From Saccharina japonica (lineage: Eukaryota; Sar; Phaeophyceae; Laminariales; Laminariaceae), in the NCBI GenBank assembly GCA_008828725.1, contig MEHQ01000097.1, positions 1 to 64,000 on the forward strand: DNA of 64,000 nucleotides, in the 5' to 3' direction. Numbering within the stretch: position 1 is the stretch's first letter; each line of letters opens with the position of its first letter. This document shows, one piece after another, positions 33,294 to 44,439 of the stretch. The translations under genes were made by a program, and so were the position numbers. A model generated the notes under the pieces. That model worked only from the letters and a program-made list of their open reading frames with translations. It did not search any database and had not been told where the DNA came from.

Positions 33294-34669
33294 CTATACA
33301 TACATACCTCTATCGGCGGCTATATAAGGACAGTTTATGCATTCGTACTAAGATCAATCCGTCCTTATGTTTATGCCCGGATCAGTACATACATAGACAC
33401 AGAGACGCGTGCGACGGTCTAGGGGCATATTTGCTCTGGCTCTTGACTTGATTATAGTGCAGGAGCTTCATACACTTATGATCATCAAAGTTGCCATCTG
33501 ACAATGTGTAGCTCTTATTTGAGGCATACCATTCACACACACCTGGCCCAATCATCAGTCATCCCTGAATACTAGACAAACGTGTGCCAGTAACAATGCC
33601 GTCCCCCAAATGAATGGCTTTACCGACTCCTCACCGACGTTGTTTCCGTCAAAGCTGAAAGGGTGACATTATCAATTCTGAGAAAAACTATTTCGTGCAC
33701 GGAGTCGTTACCCCCAGGCAAAATCCCGATCAGGAGATGCCCACCACTGAAAACGTTTTAGAGCAGAACTGTAACGTCGTTTCTGACAGCCGGCGATCAT
33801 TCCAATTTACAATCAAAGTGTATAGAAGATCTAAGAAAATCGAGATTTATGGGCGGGACACCTCGCCCCTAAAATACTAAATGTATTATATCCTCTGTTT
33901 TAGGGGCCTGTCCAGGCCGGGTACGTTTTATTGAGTATGGATTGACACCTGCCCTCAATGAACATAAACACCTGATGGTGTAGGATAAAGCTTGACAGTC
34001 AGAGAAACCCAACTCCTAACCAACAACTCATCGTAATTTCGATTCTCATTCTTCACCGAAACGGCAATTCTCAAGTTGGATAAATCGGCTGATCGGTGGA
34101 GGCGTGTAGTTACACACTTGTTACTACTTACCGCTAAATGAAGTACCTCATATCGTTTTATGCAATTTACCTGTTTATTTTGTGTGCGTTTAAGGCGTTG
34201 TTCCCATTGCGTTGAGCTGCGTCGGACGGCTTCTCGTGTTTCACTGTCATGCGTTCTAGTACTCGTCGCTAAATCAATTGACTCGATCTCGTCCTGTATA
34301 TGCTTGTTTTGGTTCTGGTTTTGGTTTTAGTTTCATGTTTGAGGTGTTCTTCCCATGGTGTGGAGATGTTCGCGTTATATATCCACCCCCACCCACACTA
34401 TAACTTACATTGCCCATTAATATACGTTAATAGTGTGGATACGGGTGGATGGAATTAATTGATGAACTACTTGACCTACGGCAGTGTAGATTAATTAATT
34501 TCGCAAAAGGGGGAGAACAATATGTACAGTATATATATATATGTTAATGCTCGTCGCTAAATAAAATACTCGGTGTTTCGTGCCTACCTGTATTCGTTTC
34601 GTGCTGATGTGTTTTCAAGGCATTGCTGCCATAGTGTGGAGCTGCGTCCAGTGGAAGCGGGTGGAGACA
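33294..34669. other. Intergenic region between the two genes
   Basis: No gene seen. Contains no obvious polyadenylation signal close to the esterase stop. TA-rich sequence lies near 34525-34550, and a block at 34435-34530 resembles the sequence at 5335-5400 (GGGGGAGAACAA). Confidence 0.45.
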
Positions 34670-34755
34670 ATGGCGGTAGCTCGATCGTCGCGCGGGGCTA
34701 CACTGTCGGCAGGCCCGAACAGCGGAACAATGGAGACCCATGCGGCGAGATACAG
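34670..34755 (+). CDS. Possible first exon of the ABCG gene
   Basis: An ATG in the context GAGACAATGGCG opens MAVARSSRGATLSAGPNSG, then TMETHAARYR, ending at TACAG before GTACGA (34756). It ends in phase 2, and phase-2-compatible acceptors exist near 36262-36292 before the next recognised exon. The peptide is Ala/Ser/Arg-rich with no domain, as is usual for ABCG N-termini. Support is only the start context, donor and phase. Another frame of the same stretch is also open. Confidence 0.3.
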
Positions 34756-36260
34756 GTACGACAATGGAACCATCGCACGGACAAACGGTTTGATGCGTGC
34801 GACGATGACATATAGTGGCAACAGGTTTCGGCCATTTCTGTTATGTTTGGTGTATATATCTTTCGAATTGCGTTGAATATCATCATTTTCTGTGGCTTGG
34901 GAGGGAGAGCAGCTGGCTGACATGTCTACCGCAGTATCCAACTCTGCCTCATTCCCACACGTCTTTGCTCATAAACACATATCTACCTCGATCGAGGGGA
35001 GAGTCCGATGATATATCGTTGCCGCGATCTGTGACGCGCATGTGCTTGATCATGATGTTGAGCTGCTGCTGTCAAAGCTATTTCCCAGCTTTTTGTGGTT
35101 TTCTCACAAGCAACATAACTCGCTCTCACCGTTTCCAAATGCACACGCTCTCTGCCCACCAATGTCGGGGATTGAGGAGACAAATGATAACCCCTATTTG
35201 CATGTAGCAACATACCGGTCGGTGAGATGCCCGGTGTCGACGCTTCCATGTTCACTGCCTGTGCCTCGTATGAAGCGCTTTGCCTGCGATGCTGCTGTTG
35301 TTGCCCTCGCTAATTCGCCGATTCGCCGTCCAGCGATGAACTCGAGAAATCACGAATTATCTGGTCCAGCGAGCGACCGCTGTCCAGTTGTAAACAACAG
35401 CCCTGTCTGTTTGCGTGTTCTACCAGTCTGCCAGAACCGTTCCGTGCTGTATCCACTTGGTATTTCCACAAGTACGACCCACCAAACACTGCCAGCTGCT
35501 GCTGTGAAGTGCGCTACGTACTTCGTACACGGCCAGATAATATGAACCAGAACGTCAAATTATCTCTACAACAACAAACTACAGTTTATGTTTACATCGG
35601 TTCCCGATTCCTAAAAATAAACTTTCTCTTTGTTACTAATGCACTCCTCAAGCGAAGAACTACAACTAACTGCGTCTCTGTACTATTACGGGGGACCCTA
35701 GTAAATAGGACCAAATATTGTTAGTAAAAATAGGTAAATATATACTTTATTGTGCGTACCGTAGATCCTATTTATTATAGTCTCCCGTAATATAAGGAAT
35801 CCTTGAAACCGAATCGTTCTATACAAAAGTTCCAGTGGTACATATCTGGTACTCCCTACCCGTTTTGTTTACGAACATGGTCGGTATGTGTACCCAGCGA
35901 GCCATGATATCGATCATTGAGTTGTCCTTTGGTTCTATTGTTCGAAGTCAGGTTTTGTGTGTAGCAAAGTACAGAGCTCCTCAGGGGGGGCGTATAAATA
36001 ACAAAATAGCTAACCCTTATCGTAAGACGCGTCGACCGCACGGTTCGAACAGTACGTTGGTGCGTATCGTATGTCCCGACAAGCAGAAACTATTCAAGGC
36101 CTTGCTTTCCTAGACACCAGGTATGAACGAACGAATTACACACTAGTTCAAGAATTTCACACTACGTACGACGTAGCCCCTAGCCACGAAATACTCATTT
36201 TCACCCACGTACCCATATACTCCATCCACGTACTTCTGTGGACATATTCCAATACGCTGA
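34756..36260. other. Probable ABCG intron or intergenic, no gene supported
   Basis: A 167-codon frame from about 35042 has no recognised domain. A family F element lies at 35687-35794. Confidence 0.4.
35687..35794. mobile_element. Family F palindromic mini-element
   Basis: ACGGGGGACCCTAGTAAATA to TATTATAGTCTCCCGT; well-preserved inverted ends. Confidence 0.75.
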
Positions 36261-36301
36261 GACTTTGCTCGTGCCGCGACTCGACAAGCAGCCACCCGTT
36301 G

Positions 36302-36402
36302 ATGAAACAGCAAGGGGAGTCTGCTGGTCAGGAGCGAACGACCGAAACGCCTGCGCTCCAGTGGCGAGAGTTGAGCTATTGGGTGCCGAAGGCGGCGAAC
36401 AG
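36302..36402 (+). CDS. ABCG exon 1 (recognised part): strand before Walker A
   Basis: Encodes ...ERTTETPALQWRELSYWVPK and AANR. The L-x-W-x-x-L-S-Y-x-V-P pattern is the typical opening of ABCG nucleotide-binding domains. The donor is GTACGT at 36403 (phase 2) and joins the next exon's FWCSSKD in frame. The start is uncertain: an in-frame ATG at 36302 is used here, but its context is weak. The frame is open further upstream to an ATG at 36071, and a splice from 34755 is also possible. Confidence 0.68.
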
Positions 36403-37156
36403 GTACGTTACGTGCGGGAGATGGGAGCAGGGGTGTATATGCAACTAATATAGGTCTAGCATATCGTCGGGACCGGCGCCGACAATAATGTTTTGTTTTG
36501 CTTTTTTCATGGCTCGCCCAGCATGGTTAGCAGCGTATCACATAAGTTCAGGTATTGCTGTGCACCTTTGTTTCACCATTAAACGAGGGGTGGACGCAAC
36601 TTGATGGTAGACCTTTTCGGGAGTTTTGTGCTTTGCGCCTGAAGCCTCCGACCCGAACCCTGACCCGAACCCAAACCCGAACCCTATGTCAGTGGTCAGT
36701 GCTGGGGTTCTGTGCTTGGTAAGACTCTAGGTGGACTCGGCCAGCGTGTATGCTGAGCTTGCCAAGAGTTCTAGGTTGACTCGAGATGCTGTGGCTGGGA
36801 AGTACTCCAAGTGGACTGAGCCGCGTAAAACATACGCTTAGCGAACCAAAGTGCCTAAATAGCTACCTCAGGAAGCTCACCTATCATGATTCGTCCAGTA
36901 CTGCCATTAAACGTATCGGATACGCATGCATGTGGACGAGCCCCCCCCCACACACATATGCACAATGTGGTACTAAACAAACTCCTTGTGAAGACATTGA
37001 ACAGTGTAGCAGGCTTCTAGTCGTACCGAAAGCTGAGACCGTGTCGACACCTTGAGGAGTTGTTGGCTGAATCGTTCAATGTATGTATGTATGTATGCGT
37101 TCTACGACGCGGGTACAGTAGCACTGTTTTGGTCAAAATCGTCGGAACTCCACTGT

Positions 37157-37264
37157 AACGGGGGGCCATAGTAAATAGGACCTGCGGTTCACACAAAAAT
37201 ATACATATTTACCTATTTTTACAAAACCCATTTGGTCCCATTTACTATGGTCCTCCGTACTATT
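37157..37264. mobile_element. Family F palindromic mini-element
   Basis: ACGGGGGGCCATAGTAAATA to TTTACTATGGTCCTCCGT, one of the best-preserved inverted pairs in the family. Confidence 0.8.
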
Positions 37265-37404
37265 AATAGAGTTTTACACCATTTTTCGTGATGTGCCCCT
37301 GCGAGGCTTTGGGCCTGTTCATGCACACTTTTGTTTCCCTGAGAGCGGTGATGTGCGGACCTCGCTACCAAACTCCAAATCTGATTTTCATTTTAAACAA
37401 AAAT

Positions 37405-37671
37405 GACGTGCGTGCTACGATAGAGGCAGCATTTTTTCTCTGTTTTTTTTTTCCCTAAATGACGGGGCTCCTTAAGCCAAAATCGTCGGGAAGTTCAATA
37501 TTTTGATGCAATATTTTTCATTGCGTACTTTGGCCATGGGATTGCTCCTCGCCATCACTTTAGTCTTCCTCCAAGATCAGTTTGTGGGTTGATGTACAGA
37601 GCTCCTCGAGTGACCACCCGCCGAAACAAAACTGGCCTGTATGCAGGTGCACCTCTACCGTAGCATGCGTC
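37405..37671 (-). mobile_element. Family A MITE with perfect AAAT duplication
   Basis: GACGTGCGTGCTACGATAGA to ACCGTAGCATGCGTC, with AAAT at 37401-37404 and 37672-37675. Includes CCTGTATGCAGGTGCACC near the right end. Confidence 0.92.
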
Positions 37672-38180
37672 AAATGACTAAAGCGAAACCCGATGAACAA
37701 GTCCCATGGTCTCGCCCAAAAAACAAAAACAGACCAAATCACAAAAATCTAGAATGGCATTCCCGCGATTTTGGGTCAAGGGTCGCCGACAAGTTTAGAA
37801 AATAGTGTAGCCGAAACCGTGCTACCCCAATCGTAGCATGCTTCTTGTCGTCGTTTTCGGCTGGAAACATTTGTTTTGGGTGAAGTGTAGAGCACCTGAG
37901 GTGAGGAGCTCCAGGCAGTTTAGGCTTTTACCCCCCTGCCATAGCAAGCGTCAATCTCCACAAAAACTATAGTATGCCCACATTCTACAAGGTGGGTGGG
38001 GTCCCTCCCAGGCACCTACCTGTGTTACACCGCCAAAGGGTGGATACAATGCGTACAGCTCCGGGTAACCCGGGCCTAACAAGAAATATTGACCTCAACC
38101 GAGGGGGGGCGGCTGCAGCGTTACGGTCACGGTCGATAATGTTCCTAAAACAAACCGTTACGATTTTCCCATGGTGGCAG

Positions 38181-38296
38181 GTTTTGGTGCTCGTCCAAGG
38201 ACAGCGCTCGGCGGTCGGAGAAGCAGCTCCTCTTCTCCGTCGATGGAGACGTCCCCGCCGGTGCCCTCTGTGCACTCATGGGGCCGAGCGGGAGCG
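38181..38296 (+). CDS. ABCG exon 2: first part of Walker A
   Basis: Encodes FWCSSKDSARRSEKQLLFSV, then DGDVPAGALCALMGPSGSG. Walker A GPSGSGKST is split by the intron: this exon ends AGC G and the next begins GA AAA AGC ACA. The acceptor is ATGGTGGCAG at 38180, the donor GTAAGG at 38297 (phase 1). LLxxVxGxxxxGxLxALMGPSGSGKST is standard for ABCG proteins. Confidence 0.93.
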
Positions 38297-38653
38297 GTAA
38301 GGATCAACCAGAGTGTTTTACGAATGCAAAACTGTCTTTGACACTATTTTGTTTTAAGTAAGTTTTTTTTAATGAAAACACGTAGGGTATCGCGACTGCA
38401 AGGTGTTTGGTACGACGGGGGTATGTATATAAAAAATAGCACTTCTTGGTCCAACCATATCTGACTGAACAGGGGCTCCCTTAATCCATTACAGTGGGGA
38501 CACCATTAGAGGCGTGTTCGCCTTGCGTAGGGGTAGCACCTAATGTTTGTGAAGATATTATAAAAACATCTTGATTGTAGTGTATAGGGACTCTGTACCT
38601 CGTCCGAAAACTGATTTTTGAGGAAGACTATAAAGGCAACACGATCAGCAATC

Positions 38654-39112
38654 GACGCGTGCCACGATAGAGGTAGCATTTTTTCTCTGTTTTTTTTTCT
38701 GAATGACGGGTCTCGTTAGGGCCCGTTTTAACGAAGAAAACAAAAACTCAATTTGGAAAAAAACAAAATTCAAATCCGCTTTTCCTTGGTCAACACGCGC
38801 ACCAGCACCAAAGATTAGGATCTTGGGGGGGGGGGGTGCTGGTGCGTGTGTTGACCAATAAAAAGCTATTTTTTTAATTATTTTTCCAAATTTAGTTTAT
38901 TTTATACTCGTTAATATGGGCCCTTAGTCCAAAATCGTCGGTAAATTCAATATTTTTGATAAAAGATTTTTAATTGTATACTTAGGCCATGGGATTGCTC
39001 ATCGCCATCACTTTTATTTTCCCTCAAATATCAGTTTCTGGGTTGATGTATAGAGCTCCTCATGTGACCACCCGCAGAAATACCATGATGCACCTCTACC
39101 GTAGCATGCTCC
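38654..39112 (-). mobile_element. Family A MITE with AATC duplication, interrupted by a Harbinger-like element
   Basis: GACGCGTGCCACGATAGAGG to CTACCGTAGCATGCTCC. AATC stands at 38650-38653 and 39113-39116. The internal TTAA site is occupied by the element at 38719-38923. Confidence 0.9.
38719..38923. mobile_element. GGGCCC-ended Harbinger-like MITE (family H)
   Basis: About 205 bp, begins GGGCCCGTTTTAACGA and ends CGTTAATATGGGCCC, with TTA on both sides (38716-38718, 38924-38926). A long inner inverted pair (TTGGTCAACACGCGCACCAG and CTGGTGCGTGTGTTGACCAA) could fold as a hairpin. A 3-bp TTA/TAA duplication with GGGCC ends is typical of PIF/Harbinger MITEs. Confidence 0.88.
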
Positions 39113-39403
39113 AATCCCAATGCCCACACACATCACAAATCATAGAGAAAATAATTAAAAATGTCCCCAACAATACTTGGTTAAGGAGCTCGGCGAGTCG
39201 GGAACTAATTCGGCCCAAAACAGCTACCTCTTTCGTAGCACTACACATTGATAGTTTTAAGATATTGTTTCGTGATTTGCCTAACTAAGCTATGGTGGGA
39301 ATTGTCCACAGGGTTTGCTCGTTTGGGTATTCTCGAAATTGGTTTTATGGGGTGACGTATAGATAACCTCGAGTGGGGGGCGTCATAGCTTTAAGGTACC
39401 ACC

Positions 39404-39679
39404 GACGCATGCTACGGTAGAGGCGCACCTGCATACAGTAGCACCTGCATACAGTACATTTTCGGAGGGTGGTCAGTCACTTGAGGAGCTCTGTACCTCA
39501 CCCCAACACTGGTTTCGGAGGAAAATAAAAGTGCTACCCGATGAGAAATATCATGGTCTAGGTATACAATGAGCAATACTGCAACACCATTTTAAAATCC
39601 CGACGACCTTGGGTTAAGGAGCCCGATCGTTCAGAAACAAAATCAGTCAAAAAGTGCTACCTTCATCGTAGGACGCGTC
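39404..39679 (+). mobile_element. Family A MITE with perfect CACC duplication
   Basis: GACGCATGCTACGGTAGAGG to TCATCGTAGGACGCGTC, with CACC at 39400-39403 and 39680-39683. Confidence 0.92.
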
Positions 39680-39963
39680 CACCCCTAAAAAGCAAAACAC
39701 GGGTCTTTCTCTCGCAACCCTTTCCCTTGTTCTCAGCCGGCATCTTGCGCCTGCTGTATGGCCGTCCGTGCGTCCTAATGCTTGCCTGTTGGCCTGCGGC
39801 TGCCGATCAGACTACAGGGAACGCCGTAAGAAACACGTATGTGCCCCCTCCCTCCACCCTCCGTTGCACCAAGTGGGCGATTAAAACACACCTTGTGGTA
39901 ACACTGATACGATGTAGCAGACCCCTCAAGGTGTCGATGAATTATCATCCCGCGGCTCCTAAC

Positions 39964-40326
39964 GACTCGTGCTACTATAGAGGCAGCACCTTTGTCTGTC
40001 TAAAAACGTTTCTGGATGAAGGACCGGTCTCCTTAACCAATTCAGAACCGAAAAAAATATCCCACACTAAGTCCAAGTAATTTGTCCCCAAATATGTGGG
40101 ACCAGTTCTTAAGGGGTTAACCCCCAAACTCGTCGGAATTCGATTTTTGCGTTGCAACATGTTTCGTAGGATCGTTAGTTAGGCCATGAGATTGTCTGTT
40201 CTTCGGATACTTCGAAGCAATTTTGTTTCATCCAAGAACGGTTTTTTTGGGTGGGGTAAGGCATAGGGCTCCTGAAGCGAGAAGCCTCAGGGAAAACCAT
40301 GGTGCCCCTCTATCGTCGTATGCGTC
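39964..40326 (-). mobile_element. Family A MITE with a family P insertion
   Basis: GACTCGTGCTACTATAGAGG to CTATCGTCGTATGCGTC. The family P element lies between TTAA 40033-40036 and TTAA 40117-40120. Confidence 0.83.
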
Positions 40327-40389
40327 TCATTCATCCCACGGTATACCATAAAGGGGTTGCCGTTAGCTTTTGCCTTCTGAGGCAAATAT

Positions 40390-40530
40390 TTAATAATATG
40401 GTATATGGTATATATGGTGTAGCATAGGGTTGCAGTTAGTAACATGGTATATTGTATATGGTATAGTGTATGGTTGCAGTTTATAATATGGTATAATATA
40501 ATATGGTAAACGGTACCTGGTATAGTATAG
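40390..40530 (+). repeat. ATGGTATA-rich repeat
   Basis: Irregular repeats of ATGGTATATGGTATA with GGTTGCAGTT inserted twice. Low complexity. Confidence 0.7.
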
Positions 40531-40866
40531 GGTGACCGGATGAGCTCCTCAAGCCAGCGACTACCGGCTGTTGTGATTACTCAGAATGTCTCCCACGAAG
40601 GTGTTTGGTTATAGTAGTGCAGCGGGCGCGGATACTAAGACGGCCGTTTGTGGTTGTGTGTTTTGCGAAATATTTTCTCTCACGGGGGGCGACGTGTGAT
40701 ACGGCTGGTTGGGATGACACCTGTTGTTTCCGAAGCTCCTCGTGTAAGGGGTTGTGCACTCTTACCTCGTCTAAAAGCTGGCTTTTAGGAACATAAACAG
40801 CGGGTGTACAACGGAAAACCTGGAGAAACATGACCGATATGGGGAAGAGATCCCGTCAGTCAGAAA

Positions 40867-41612
40867 GACGCGTGCTACGATGGAGGTAGCACATTTGTTT
40901 AGGCTGATTTTTTTTCGGAATGACCGTGCTCCCGAATCACCCAAGATCGACGGAATTTCATTTTTGGTGTTGCGCTATTGTTCGTTTTTACGCTCACGGT
41001 CGCGGAATCGCTCATCGGGTAGCACCTTAGTCTCCCTCCAAAAGCAGTTTTGCGGATGGGGTGTAGAGCTCCTATACCGCACAGGACACCTAATAAGAAA
41101 CAGGAAATATGGTCCAGGCTGGGTTTCTTTTTTGAGAGAGGGTGCATTCTACACTACTGTCAAGATGACGACTCCCGAATTTCTTATTTTCCCATCAAAT
41201 CTCAGCCTCTGGGTTTCTTATTAGCCTGTTTCTTATTTGGTGTCTCGTACTGTACTATAACGACGCGTGCCGCGATAGAGATAGCACCTTTAAGCTGATT
41301 TGTTCTCCGAAAAAGGGTGCACGTTAACCCCAAACATCGTTGGAAGCTCGTCCTTATGTTGCGATACGTTTCGTTTTATGCTGTGGCCATGGAATAGTCA
41401 ATCGGGGCTTGCTCGAGTAGAAACTTTTATTTCCCTTAAAAAACAAAACTTTTTTGGGTGGGGAATAGAGCTTATCGCACGTGACAACCCTCGGATGAAA
41501 ACAGGGCGCACATTTTACCGTAGCATTCGTCTAACCAAGTGACCACCCTCAGGAACATCACGTCAAACAAGTATGCCTACAGGTGCTACACTCTATTGTG
41601 GCACGCATCTGG
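40867..41612 (-). mobile_element. Family A copy containing a family E element and another family A copy
   Basis: The outer copy starts GACGCGTGCTACGATGGAGG, breaks at GAGCTCCTATA, and resumes after 41535 at CAAGTGACCACCCTCAGG, ending ATTGTGGCACGCATC. Inside are the family E element (about 41070-41256, GACACCTAATAAGAAACAGG to CCTGTTTCTTATTTGGTGTC) and family A copy 41262-41531. Confidence 0.82.
41262..41531 (-). mobile_element. Nested family A MITE with perfect TAAC duplication
   Basis: GACGCGTGCCGCGATAGAGA to TTACCGTAGCATTCGTC, with TAAC at 41258-41261 and 41532-41535. Confidence 0.9.
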
Positions 41613-41844
41613 CTGCTACGAATAGCCCACAGCTGAAGCGAACTGCCTAAACACGAAAAATACTGCGTTTTTTTTCACTTTCGTTTTGTGACACCAAAGC
41701 CGAAGTATTCTGCATATTGTGGAACGGGTGGAACCTTAACGTTCAGTCTTGAGCAAACGTCACGGACTTTGGTGGGGGGGTATACAACTCCTCAACGACG
41801 GCTCCTCGGGAACAGTGGGTTTTTACCTCCATGGTAGCATGTTT

Positions 41845-42160
41845 GAAGCGAAGCATGCTACGGTAGAGGGGTATATAAACACTTTTGTGCTAAAGTAGTT
41901 TTTGAATGACGGGATATCTTATCCCCTTTGTTTTCGGAATGACATCCCTGTTTTTGGTTTTTGGCAACATGATGCTTTGGCGTAAACCTACACTATGGGA
42001 ATATTTACTTCGTTAGACTTTTATTTGGTGCTAACCCCTTAAGAACGGGTCCCACGAAATTTGGGACAGACTACTTGGAATTAGTATGGGGCATTTTGTC
42101 AGTTCTGAATGGGTTAAACGCCGTTTTGCTGGGGTGGGGTATTGGCGTTGAGCTCCTTCA
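41845..42160 (-). mobile_element. Partial family A copy with a family P element
   Basis: GCATGCTACGGTAGAGG at the left; a family P element at about 42035-42113 ending at TTAA 42114-42117. The right part is unclear. Confidence 0.5.
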
Positions 42161-42314
42161 GAACAAACACTTTCAAAGCACACTCGTACGCTGGCAATCG
42201 TGTCCGCAATCCTTTCCCGCATTGAAAAAATCATGGAACCAGGGCAATGCAGAATTTCGGGGGCAACGCCATAACAAGGGCCGTTTTGTCATATTGGCTC
42301 CCATGCACCGACAG

Positions 42315-42412
42315 GAAAAAGCACACTGCTGGACCTTCTCGCCGCCCGGAGTTCAACGGGTCGCTGCGAGGGTGGCGTTATTTTCGAGGGGGTCTCTGTG
42401 GCAGGCCAGCAG
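42315..42412 (+). CDS. ABCG exon 3: end of Walker A and following helix
   Basis: Encodes (G)KSTLLDLLAARSSTGRC, then EGGVIFEGVSVAGQQ. KSTLLDLLA completes Walker A, where Lys and Ser/Thr bind phosphates and Mg; the G-x-I/V-x-x-x-G-x-x turn follows. The acceptor is CACCGACAG at 42314. The donor appears to be GC-type, CAG then GCAAGT at 42413, because no GT nearby keeps phase and the GC site fits the consensus and the phase-0 acceptor of exon 4. A family A MITE begins 19 bp beyond the donor. Confidence 0.92.
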
Positions 42413-42431
42413 GCAAGTCGTCCAACAGAAA

Positions 42432-42715
42432 GACGCGTGCTACGATAGAGGTGCAGGTAGCAGTTTTTTGGCTGAAGTGTGTTCCGAATTGTCGAGCGCT
42501 CCTTCCTTAACCCAAAATCGTCGGACTTTCATTCTTGTGTTGCAATATTTTTCATTTTACACCTTACTGTAGGAGGCCATCGGAGTGTCCATCGGGTATC
42601 ACTTTTATTCTCCTTCAAAACCAGTTTTTGACTACTGCAGGTATAGAGCTCCTCAAGCCACCACCGTCAGAAAACCCATGGTACACCTGCATGCAGGCTA
42701 TCGTGGCAATGCGTC
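42432..42715 (-). mobile_element. Family A MITE next to a splice donor
   Basis: GACGCGTGCTACGATAGAGG to ATCGTGGCAATGCGTC. Its left end is 19 bp after the GC donor of ABCG exon 3. Confidence 0.85.
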
Positions 42716-42749
42716 ATTGGTGCCCATTATCATAGCATGCACTCGAAGT

Positions 42750-42930
42750 GCATGTATATATTTTATATACATTTATATATTTCATATATTTTATATATTT
42801 TATATACTTTATATATTTGATAGATTTTATATTTTTATATATTTTATATACTTTATATACTTTATATATTTGATAGATTTTATATATTTTATATATTTTA
42901 TATATTTTATATATATATATATATATATTT
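42750..42930 (+). repeat. TATAT-rich low-complexity tract
   Basis: Repeats of TTTTATATATTTTATATA with two TTTGATAGATTTTATA interruptions, ending in (AT)n. Confidence 0.9.
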
Positions 42931-43448
42931 GTTTTTAATAGCTGTGAGGTCGAGGATTTCGTCGAAATCTACCTTTGCTAGCTGAGTGTAATTCTTCGAT
43001 CGCGTGTACTTACGGGTTTTATGGAGGTCGCCTCCTCAGATGATGTCGGCCGTGTCGGGGTCTTGAGCAGGGTTGGCCGAGGCCTTGACGCGCACTTTTC
43101 TTTCTTATATGTGGCAAGGAGGTGCCTCCACAAAACCTCCCTCGCATCTCGCAAGGAGAGATCTCATAGGTTAGAGAGTGGGAGTGGGGGTCGTTCTCGT
43201 AGAAGACCCTTCACTCCCTGGTAGCGTTCTGGGTTTGTATTCCCGAACGTCAACCATATGAAGACCATCCATGATGGCAGGTCTCGTAGACCGGACGTTG
43301 GTTAACGTATCTTCATGGTTGGCATTTGTGATCAGAGGTTGACGGTGTCTACGTACCCTATCCTCCACAGTTTTATATATATAAATATTATGTGCCTATA
43401 GATATCTGAATATCCCGGCCCACCCCCACCGCCCGTCTCTCGATAAAG

Positions 43449-43591
43449 GCGTCTTACCTTCGAAAGTCCGGCTACATGAGGCAGTGCCACGTTGGATTCC
43501 TGGAGGGCCTGTCCGTGTTCGAGAACCTGGTTTACGCCGCGATGATACGTACGCCGGGCGCTCTCGAGGATCAAGTGGATCGTGTCGAGAC
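43449..43591 (+). CDS. ABCG exon 4: Q-loop exon
   Basis: Encodes ASYLRKSGYMRQCHVGFLEG, then LSVFENLVYAAMIRTPGALE and DQVDRVE. GYMRQ carries the Q-loop Gln (ABCG consensus GYVxQxD); the usual Asp after it is replaced by Cys-His. LSVFENLVYAAMIR matches the LTVxExLxFAAxLR helix. The acceptor is CGATAAAG at 43448 (poor pyrimidine tract; chosen by phase), the donor GTGAGT at 43592 (phase 2). Confidence 0.9.
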
Positions 43592-43801
43592 GTGAGTGCT
43601 CGAGACTACCGTACGTAGTGCCGCTACGTTGTAGTAAAAAGGGTGGCATCTGATGTTTTTGACGGGGTCCCTCAAGTTTTTTAGAAGTTCTACAAACCCC
43701 ACGCGCACAGCAAGCGATTGTTTTTCATAAACATGGTAACTTGGCATGCACCAAAGCACTAATTAATGTCGGCTTGCAAAAACTAATCGCATGCAATAAT
43801 A

Positions 43802-44056
43802 GACGTGTGCTACGTTAGAGGTATACCTTATTTTGGCTGAAACGTTTTCTGAATGGTCGAGCTTCTTAACCCAAAATCGCCGGATTTTCATTATTGTGTT
43901 GTAACATTGTCCCATTTGATATATGTAGGCCATGGTCTTATTCACCGGCTAGCGCTTTCATTTCCCTCCAAAATCGGTTTAGGATGAGGTTGCAGGGCTT
44001 CCTCGAGTGACCACCCTCAGCAAAAACACGGGTGTACCTCCATCGTAGCAGGCGTC
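43802..44056 (-). mobile_element. Family A MITE with perfect AATA duplication
   Basis: GACGTGTGCTACGTTAGAGG to CCATCGTAGCAGGCGTC, with AATA at 43798-43801 and 44057-44060. Confidence 0.9.
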
Positions 44057-44205
44057 AATACATATCAGATGAAGATATGCAACAATGGTTGGGTGCCGAT
44101 AGCTCCTCCTCTCTGATGAGGACCCCCCCCCGCCAGTCCCAACCATTGTTTAGGCGTAGAAATACAACCCCCAATACTTGCCTTAGAACGGCTCGTGAGT
44201 GCAAG

Positions 44206-44435
44206 TAACGCATGCTACGGTAGAGGTGCACCGTGTTTTTGCCTTATAAGGGTGGGCTCTATACTTCACGTGAAAAACCTGATTTTGGAGGGAAGTAAAA
44301 GTGCTATCCGATGAGCAATCCCATGACCTAAGTATACAACGAACAATATTGCAGTACGATAATTAAATACCTCCATCGATTTGGGGTTCAGGACTCCCGT
44401 CATATTCAGAAACCGTTCCAGCCTAAAAGTGTTAC
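44206..44435 (+). mobile_element. Family A MITE, right end decayed
   Basis: ACGCATGCTACGGTAGAGGT, GGGAAGTAAAAGTGCTATCC and AACCGTTCCAGCC are recognisable; the terminal repeat is lost at about 44435. Confidence 0.65.
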
Positions 44436-44439
44436 GTAC

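Noticed and set aside
35042-35545. 167-codon plus-strand frame between the two genes
   Set aside because: No domain, Pro/Ser/Arg-rich noise-like composition, no splice or start support; antisense frames of similar quality overlap it.
36645-36690. Interstitial telomere repeat
   Set aside because: CCCGAACCC/CCCTGACCC-type units are few, irregular and not a recognised telomere sequence.
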